Positions 58,969-64,000 of a DNA stretch of 64,000 bases are shown here, in pieces. This stretch comes from Rhodopseudomonas_A palustris_F (GTDB taxonomy: Bacteria; Pseudomonadota; Alphaproteobacteria; Rhizobiales; Xanthobacteraceae), in the NCBI RefSeq assembly GCF_000013745.1, contig NC_007925.1, positions 4,216,001-4,280,000 of the forward strand, written 5' to 3'. Position numbers and translations under genes: made by a program. Every line of letters begins with the position of its first letter. Position 1 is the stretch's first letter. The notes under the pieces are model-generated. The model saw only the letters and a program-made list of their open reading frames with translations, searched no databases and was not told the origin of the DNA.

Positions 58969-59730
58969 ATGGTCGAACCTTATTGCGGAGCTGCGCCGCT
59001 CCCGGCGGAGCTGATCAGTCGCTGGAATTTCGATCCGGCGCTCCTCGCCGTCTTGGGAGGAGCGGGCCTCCTGCACATCTGGGCGCTGCGTGATGAAGCG
59101 CCGCTCGGGCAAAACCGGCGCGCCGTGCTGGCCGCAACTGGGTGGGCGTTGCTGGTCATCCTGTTGGTTTCCCCGCTCTGCGCTTTGACGTCGGCGCTGT
59201 TTTCAGTTCGGGTGGCGCATCACGTCGTTCTGGTGGCGGGGGTCGCTCCATTGCTGGCGCTGTCGCTGCCGCGCCGCCTTCGCGCGGCTTGGATCGGCCG
59301 CACGATGGGAGCGGCGTTCATCATCCATACGATCCTGCTTTGGTTCTGGCACGCGCCCGCGCCCTATGCGGCGGCATTGGCCGATCCACGGATTTTCTGG
59401 GCGATGGAACTGAGTCTGCTGGGCAGCGCGATGTTGCTTTGGATGGCGGTGCTGTCGCCTTTCGCTCGGATCGGCGCGACGCTCGCGATCCTGCTTGGCT
59501 CTGTGGTGCAGATGGGCCTACTCGGCGCCGTCATCACCTTCGCCCGCGCGCCGCTCTATGCTGCCCATCTCGGCGTCACCGCGCCATGGGGATTGAGCGC
59601 GCTGCAGGATCAACAATTGGCCGGTCTGATCATGTGGGTGCCGGCCTCGATTCCATATCTGGCGGCGGCCCTGGCGCTGGTGGCAAGCCGGCTCGGTCGA
59701 CCGGTCACGGCCGATGAATCCGTTCGATGA
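58969..59730 (+). CDS. ctaG: CtaG-like cytochrome oxidase assembly membrane protein
   Basis: A 253-residue protein with about seven hydrophobic helices. It resembles the caa3-type CtaG family: SRWNFDPALLAVLGGAGLLHIWAL, VSPLCALTSALFSVRVAHHVVL, LWFWHAPAPYAAAL, WMAVLSPF and PLYAAHLGVTAPWGLSALQDQQLAGLIMWVPASIPYLAAAL. This family helps copper insertion into heme-copper oxidase. The ATG at 58969 has GGAG 9 bases upstream; the frame is open further into the decayed region. It overlaps the next gene (ATGA). Confidence 0.88.
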   Translation: MVEPYCGAAPLPAELISRWNFDPALLAVLGGAGLLHIWALRDEAPLGQNRRAVLAATGWALLVILLVSPLCALTSALFSVRVAHHVVLVAGVAPLLALSLPRRLRAAWIGRTMGAAFIIHTILLWFWHAPAPYAAALADPRIFWAMELSLLGSAMLLWMAVLSPFARIGATLAILLGSVVQMGLLGAVITFARAPLYAAHLGVTAPWGLSALQDQQLAGLIMWVPASIPYLAAALALVASRLGRPVTADESVR

Positions 59731-60221
59731 TCGCGTGGCTCAAGTCGATCCACATTCTGGCGCTGATAGTGTGGTGCGCGGGGCTATTGGTGCTACCCGG
59801 CCTATTCGCCCAGCGCAGCCGGCTCGAGGCCCGGCCGGCGGTCGAACTCAACCGCTTCACCCGGACGTTGTTCATCGCCGTCACCTCGCCCGCGGCGTTC
59901 ATCACGGTGGTCGCAGGAACGATCCTGCTGTTTTTGCGGGAGGCGTTCACCAACTGGATGATGCTGAAGCTGCTCGCGGTCGGGCTGCTGGTGATTCTTC
60001 ACATGCGTGCCGGCTATCTGATCCTCAATGTGTTCGAACCGGAGGGGCACTACGCGCCGTGGCGCAGCTGGGTGATGACCGTGGCGACGCTCGCGATGAT
60101 CGGCGTCATCCTCTTGCTGATCCTGACGAAACCGCCGATCGAGCTGGCCGCTTTGCCGCAATGGATGCGCGAGCCCGGCGGGCTTCAATCCTTCGTCGAC
60201 ACCATCAGGCCGACGCCGTGA
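59727..60221 (+). CDS. CopD/HemJ-like four-helix membrane protein
   Basis: A 164-residue protein with four hydrophobic helices. The start IAWLKSIHILALIVWCAGLLVLPGLFAQ resembles CopD or HemJ-type proteins with an N-terminal His in a WxKxxHI motif. The family is tied to copper transport or protoporphyrinogen oxidation. Overlaps ctaG by four bases (ATGA), so it belongs to the oxidase operon. It lacks the length of classical CopD. Confidence 0.75.
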   Translation: MIAWLKSIHILALIVWCAGLLVLPGLFAQRSRLEARPAVELNRFTRTLFIAVTSPAAFITVVAGTILLFLREAFTNWMMLKLLAVGLLVILHMRAGYLILNVFEPEGHYAPWRSWVMTVATLAMIGVILLLILTKPPIELAALPQWMREPGGLQSFVDTIRPTP

Positions 60222-60667
60222 TCGAACACCAGCTTGCCGCCGTGCCAGCCCGCAATGGCGACGAACACCGTGCCGAGCGCCGAGACCATCAGGCCGACCG
60301 GCAGCACGTTCAGATGATCGACCAGCCGCAATCCCCAATTGGCGCCCGCGACCGAGACCAGCATGACGCCGGCGGTGGCATGGATCCAGCTTGCCGCGCG
60401 CTTGCGGATGCCCTTGACCAGCAGCAACTCCGCGGTGCCGGCCAGACTGGCCGCAACGCCGAACCAGAACGCGAAGCCGCTCGCCCACAGCCCGGCGCGC
60501 GCCCAGAACGGATCGCCGCCCCACCAGTAGAAGATATCGCAGCCCAGCGTCGAGATCACCAGGGCGATGGGAAACGAAACCAGCATCGCATGGATCGGGT
60601 GGCCAGCGAGGGCCACGATGGAGGTGGTTTCGAATTCGCCGACCTCTTCGAGAATCGTCTTCGGCAT
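60185..60667 (-). CDS. DUF2231-type membrane protein
   Basis: A 160-residue protein with four hydrophobic helices and the motif HPIHAMLVSFPIALVISTLGCDIFYWWGGDPFWARAGLWASG, typical of DUF2231. Two His residues near the start of the first helix could bind heme or metal. It is divergent from the subunit II gene by 21 bases, and its 3' end overlaps the CopD-like gene by 37 bases in the opposite direction. Function unknown. Confidence 0.85.
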   Translation of the reverse strand: MPKTILEEVGEFETTSIVALAGHPIHAMLVSFPIALVISTLGCDIFYWWGGDPFWARAGLWASGFAFWFGVAASLAGTAELLLVKGIRKRAASWIHATAGVMLVSVAGANWGLRLVDHLNVLPVGLMVSALGTVFVAIAGWHGGKLVFDHGVGLMVSTKD

Positions 60668-60688
60668 GATGCACCTCGCCGGGACCTA

Positions 60689-61396
60689 ATGCGCCGATGT
60701 CGCGCTTGGTTCACGGCGAGCATTGTCGCGGCGACGGGGATGCTGCTGGCGGGCTGCGGTGGACCTTTGTCCGCGCTCGATCCGGCCGGCCCGGCGGCAG
60801 TCGCGATCGCCGAATTGTGGTGGGTGATGCTGATCGGCGCCGCGGCGCTGTTCGCTCTGGTGATGGCGCTGCTGCTGTGGGCCTTCGTCAGGCCCAGCAC
60901 GGGCACAGCCGGATCGCCAAAACTCTGGCTGGTCGGCGGCGGGTTGCTGCTGCCGGCGTTGGTGTTGGCTCCGCTGCTGGCCTATGCGCTGTCCACCGGC
61001 GAGCGCCTGCTGCCCCACCCGGGCGCCAGCGACACGCTGCGGATCGATGTCGAGGCCCGGCAGTGGCAATGGACCTTCCGCTATCCGCAGCATCCCGATG
61101 GCGCACGCCTATCGATCAACACGCTGCACATCCCCGTCGGCCGGCCGATCGACCTGCGTGTCAGCAGCGCCGATGTGATCCACAGCTTCTGGGTTCCCCG
61201 GCTCGGCGGCAAGATCGACGCGATTCCGGGGCACGTCAACCGGATCCGGCTATCCGCCTCGCAGGCCGGAATCTATCGCGGCGTCTGCGCGGAATTTTGC
61301 GGGGCCGAACACACCCGCATGGAATTCAGCGTCGAAGCCCATCCACCAGAGGCGTATCGCGATCGGCTGCGCTCGCTGCCGCAGGCCCCACCATGA
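60689..61396 (+). CDS. ctaC: Cytochrome c oxidase subunit II (CuA)
   Basis: A 235-residue subunit. The lipoprotein signal MLLAGC (lipobox LAGC) is followed by two membrane helices (AIAELWWVMLIGAAALFALVMALLLWAFV and PKLWLVGGGLLLPALVLAPLLAYAL) and a CuA domain. The CuA ligands are in GVCAEFCGAEHTRMEF, with an upstream HSFWVPRLGGK. There is no fused cytochrome c domain, so it differs from caa3-type subunit II. The ATG at 60689 is used. Its stop overlaps the subunit I start (ATGA). Confidence 0.93.
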   Translation: MRRCRAWFTASIVAATGMLLAGCGGPLSALDPAGPAAVAIAELWWVMLIGAAALFALVMALLLWAFVRPSTGTAGSPKLWLVGGGLLLPALVLAPLLAYALSTGERLLPHPGASDTLRIDVEARQWQWTFRYPQHPDGARLSINTLHIPVGRPIDLRVSSADVIHSFWVPRLGGKIDAIPGHVNRIRLSASQAGIYRGVCAEFCGAEHTRMEFSVEAHPPEAYRDRLRSLPQAPP

Positions 61397-63918
61397 TGGA
61401 CGAGCGCGTCGAACGCCCCGCCGCGGCAATCAGCGCCATCCGGCTGCACAAGCGGCTCGAAGCACTGTGGGGCACGCCCGGTGGATGGCAGCGGTTGTCG
61501 GCGGTGAACCACAACATCGTCGGCCGCCGCTTCATCGTCACCGCCTTCGTGTTCTTCGGCGTCGGCGGCGTGCTGGCGATGCTGATCCGGGCACAGCTCG
61601 CGACCCCGCGCAGCGCGTTCCTCGGACCGGACATCTACAACCAGGTCTTCACCATGCACGGCACGGTGATGATGTTTCTGTTCGCGATTCCGATGTTCGA
61701 GGGACTGGCGATCTATCTGTTGCCGAAAATGCTCGGCGCGCGCGACATGGCGTTCCCGCGGCTCAGCGCCTACGGCTATTGGTGCTATCTGTTCGGCGGA
61801 TCGATGCTGCTGATCGGGCTGTTCCTTGGGCTTGCGCCCAATGGCGGCTGGTTCATGTACACGCCGCTGAGTTCGAAGACCTACACCCCCGGCATCAATG
61901 CCGATCTCTGGCTGATCGGCGTCACCTTCGTGGAGATTTCGGCGCTGTCGGCCGCGATCGAGATCATCGCCACGATTCTGAAGCTGCGCGCCCCCGGCAT
62001 GTCGCTCGACAAGATGCCGCTGCTGGCGTGGTATCTGCTGGTCACCGCCTTCATGATGCTGTTCGGCTTTCCGCCGCTGATCCTCGGCTCGGTGCTGCTG
62101 GAGATCGAGCGCGCCTTCAACATGCCGTTCTTCGATCCGACGCGCGGCGGCGATCCGCTGCTGTGGCAACATCTGTTCTGGCTGTTCGGCCATCCCGAAG
62201 TCTACATCATCTTCCTGCCGGCGGCGGGCATGGTCTCGACCATCCTGCCGGTGCTCGCGCGGCGCGAGATCATCGGCTACAGCTGGATCGTGGTCAGCAT
62301 CGTGGCGCTGGCGTTCCTGAGTTTTGGGCTGTGGGTCCACCACATGTTCACGGTGGGGATTCCCCACCTCGCGCTGGCGTTCTTCTCCTCGGCCAGCACC
62401 GCGGTCGCGGTGCCGACCGCGGTGCAGATTTTTGCCTGGATCGGCACGCTGGCGGCCGGCCGCCCGCAGCTCAAGCTGCCGATGCTGTATCTGCTCGGCT
62501 TCTTCTCGGTGTTCGTAGTCGGCGGTCTCACCGGCGTGATGCTGGCGATCGTGCCGTTCAACTGGCAGGTCCACGACACCCATTTCGTGGTCGCGCATCT
62601 GCACTATGTGCTGGTCGGCGGCTTCGTGTTTCCGATGCTGGCCGCGGCGTATTACTGGCTGCCGCATTTCACCGGACGCGTGCCGCGGCACAGCCTGGGC
62701 GTCGCGGCGTTCTGGCTGATCTTCCTCGGATTCAATCTGACTTTCCTTGTCATGCACTGGACTGGCCTGCTCGGCATGCCGCGCCGGATCACCAGCTACG
62801 GCGCCGACACCGGCTGGGAATGGCCAAATCTGCTGTCCTCTGTCGGCGGCTTCGTGATGGCGATCGGTTTCGCCATGTTCACGGTCGACGTGCTGATGCA
62901 GTGGCTGCACGGCAAGCCCAGCGCGCGCAACCCGTGGCACGCCGGAACGCTCGAATGGGCCATGCCGACGCCGCCGCCGGACTACAACTTCGCGTCGCTG
63001 CCGCAAGTGTCGTCGCGCAGCCCGCTCGCCGACCGGCCGGTCCTCGGCAACAGCCTCGTCCGCGGCGCCGGTTATCTCGGCTTCGTCCGCAACGACTGGC
63101 TGGAAACCCTCGGCGTCGAGGTGATGTCCGGGCGGGTCGAACAGATCGTCCGGCTGCCCAATCGCACCCTGCTGCCGCTGATCACCGCGCTGGTGACGGA
63201 CGTGTTCTTCCTCGCGGTGTTGTTCAAGATCTATCTCGTCGCGTTGCTCGCGCTTGCCGCGACCGTTGCAGCCTTGCTGGCCTGGACCCCGGTCTCCGGC
63301 GAACGCCGCGATCATGGCGCACTGCCGATCGGCGCTGGCGCCCGCGCGGTGCTGCACAGCGAGGCGGAGTCCCCGCCGTCATTATGGGCGATGGGACTGA
63401 CGCTGGCCGCCAACGGCACCGCTTTCGCCTCGCTGGCCTTCGGCATTCTGTTCCTGTGGGTGGTGGCGCCGAACTGGCCGCCACCGGCTTTGGTAGCGTG
63501 GGCGCCATGGAGCACCCTGCTGGCAGTAAGCGGATTCTCGGTGGCTTTCATTGCCGGCCGGATCGCCACATCGCACCGCGTGATCAGCAGCGCGCCCAAC
63601 CGCGAAATCGCCCTGGCGGTCGCGGCACATGGCCAGATCGCCGCGCTGCTCGGCTTTGCGGCTATCGTCCGGTCGCTGCCCGACCCGACCCAGCACGCCT
63701 ACGCTGCGGCCAACACCATCATTCTGCTCTATGCGGGATTGCAGAGCGCGATCGGCCTCATATTCGTAAGCTTCGGGATCTGGCGAAGCCGCACCGGCTA
63801 CGTATCGCCGATCCGCAGCGTCGACCTGCGGATCGGCGCGATGTGGCACGGCTCCACCGCAGCGATCGGTGCCGCAACGCTGCTGATCGTCTACGGGCTG
63901 CCGCAGGTGATGCGGTGA
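61393..63918 (+). CDS. ctaD: Cytochrome c oxidase subunit I, fused to a subunit III-like C-terminal region
   Basis: An 841-residue protein, far longer than usual (about 530). The heme-copper oxidase core is at about residues 40-560, with heme ligand MHGTVMMF, GHPEVY (CuB His and the Tyr pair), HHMF and HDTHFVVAHLHYVLVGG; the E of GHPEVYI fits type A oxidases. The last 230 residues form a helix-rich extension with about six membrane helices, resembling the fused subunit III of CoxN-like or caa3 oxidases but divergent. No separate subunit III gene is seen before the edge. The next gene overlaps at the stop. Confidence 0.92.
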   Translation: MMDERVERPAAAISAIRLHKRLEALWGTPGGWQRLSAVNHNIVGRRFIVTAFVFFGVGGVLAMLIRAQLATPRSAFLGPDIYNQVFTMHGTVMMFLFAIPMFEGLAIYLLPKMLGARDMAFPRLSAYGYWCYLFGGSMLLIGLFLGLAPNGGWFMYTPLSSKTYTPGINADLWLIGVTFVEISALSAAIEIIATILKLRAPGMSLDKMPLLAWYLLVTAFMMLFGFPPLILGSVLLEIERAFNMPFFDPTRGGDPLLWQHLFWLFGHPEVYIIFLPAAGMVSTILPVLARREIIGYSWIVVSIVALAFLSFGLWVHHMFTVGIPHLALAFFSSASTAVAVPTAVQIFAWIGTLAAGRPQLKLPMLYLLGFFSVFVVGGLTGVMLAIVPFNWQVHDTHFVVAHLHYVLVGGFVFPMLAAAYYWLPHFTGRVPRHSLGVAAFWLIFLGFNLTFLVMHWTGLLGMPRRITSYGADTGWEWPNLLSSVGGFVMAIGFAMFTVDVLMQWLHGKPSARNPWHAGTLEWAMPTPPPDYNFASLPQVSSRSPLADRPVLGNSLVRGAGYLGFVRNDWLETLGVEVMSGRVEQIVRLPNRTLLPLITALVTDVFFLAVLFKIYLVALLALAATVAALLAWTPVSGERRDHGALPIGAGARAVLHSEAESPPSLWAMGLTLAANGTAFASLAFGILFLWVVAPNWPPPALVAWAPWSTLLAVSGFSVAFIAGRIATSHRVISSAPNREIALAVAAHGQIAALLGFAAIVRSLPDPTQHAYAAANTIILLYAGLQSAIGLIFVSFGIWRSRTGYVSPIRSVDLRIGAMWHGSTAAIGAATLLIVYGLPQVMR

Positions 63919-64000
63919 TCCGGATGACACCTAGCGTCCGCCGTGCTGCTTCACCGTTGCTGATGGTGGCCGGTTTCGTGATTTGGGCTTCGGCGTTCGT
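63915..64000 (+). CDS. Start of next oxidase-operon gene (cut by window edge)
   Basis: An open frame starts at GTG 63915, overlapping the subunit I stop (GTGA), or at ATG 63924. The 28 residues present (TPSVRRAASPLLMVAGFVIWASAFV) form a membrane helix. Probably a small oxidase subunit or assembly protein; the window ends here. Confidence 0.6.
   Translation, partial: MIRMTPSVRRAASPLLMVAGFVIWASAF

Noticed and set aside
61273..63357. Long frame antisense to oxidase subunit I
   Set aside because: Arg/His/Gln-rich shadow sequence without domains; subunit I is certain on the plus strand.

Overview
The window looks like chromosome of a photosynthetic alphaproteobacterium of the Rhodopseudomonas palustris / photosynthetic Bradyrhizobium type. 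It is GC-rich, carries anaerobic bacteriochlorophyll genes (bchE, bchJ) with hemN, uses FNR/FixK-type boxes and a PpsR-type box as promoters, and contains FixJ-like regulators, a xfp-ackA pathway and typical Bradyrhizobiaceae palindromic repeats. The species assignment is inferred from gene content; I could not run a search.

Layout. 1-4.7 kb: catabolic enzymes (3' end of an aldehyde dehydrogenase, a GMC oxidoreductase, two SDR proteins, one lacking the catalytic Tyr/Lys pair) and a CvpA-like membrane protein. 4.7-9.3 kb: a signalling trio made of a FixJ/NarL-type regulator, a Tat-exported TTT/Bug solute-binding protein and a hybrid sensor kinase. 9.3-18.5 kb: a chemosensory cluster on the minus strand (MCP, CheA-REC, CheW, CheR, a small PilZ-like protein, a REC-EAL phosphodiesterase), flanked by two related receiver proteins and without cheY or cheB.

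18.6-30.5 kb is a low-oxygen island. It holds phosphoketolase and acetate kinase, a triple-BON protein, a metallophosphatase translationally close to a Ser/Thr kinase-USP fusion, a small cysteine-bearing protein, and bchE-bchJ-hemN. Five FNR/FixK-like boxes and one PpsR-like box lie in its promoters, so oxygen loss probably induces stress signalling, substrate-level ATP production and bacteriochlorophyll/heme synthesis together.

31.7-35.6 kb: a CsoR repressor, its probable operator, a copper P1B-ATPase with duplicated YHS domains, and a hemerythrin protein behind a FixK-like box. 35.6-48 kb: queD, a diguanylate cyclase, a GlcG-like protein, an aldo/keto reductase, a MacAB-like exporter, a hydrolase, small secreted or membrane proteins, msrA-msrB and several repeats, including a 210-bp element with 27-bp perfect terminal inverted repeats. 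48.2-57.8 kb: an unusual tRNA-Cys-like sequence, carB, greA, an Lrp regulator, trxB-lysR, an orphan ParA and small proteins.

57.8-58.97 kb is a decayed stretch with a frameshifted IS110-family transposase tail and other gene fragments. From 58.97 kb to the right edge is an aa3/caa3-like terminal oxidase cluster (CtaG-like protein, CopD-like protein, subunit II, a long subunit I fusion, and a truncated next gene).
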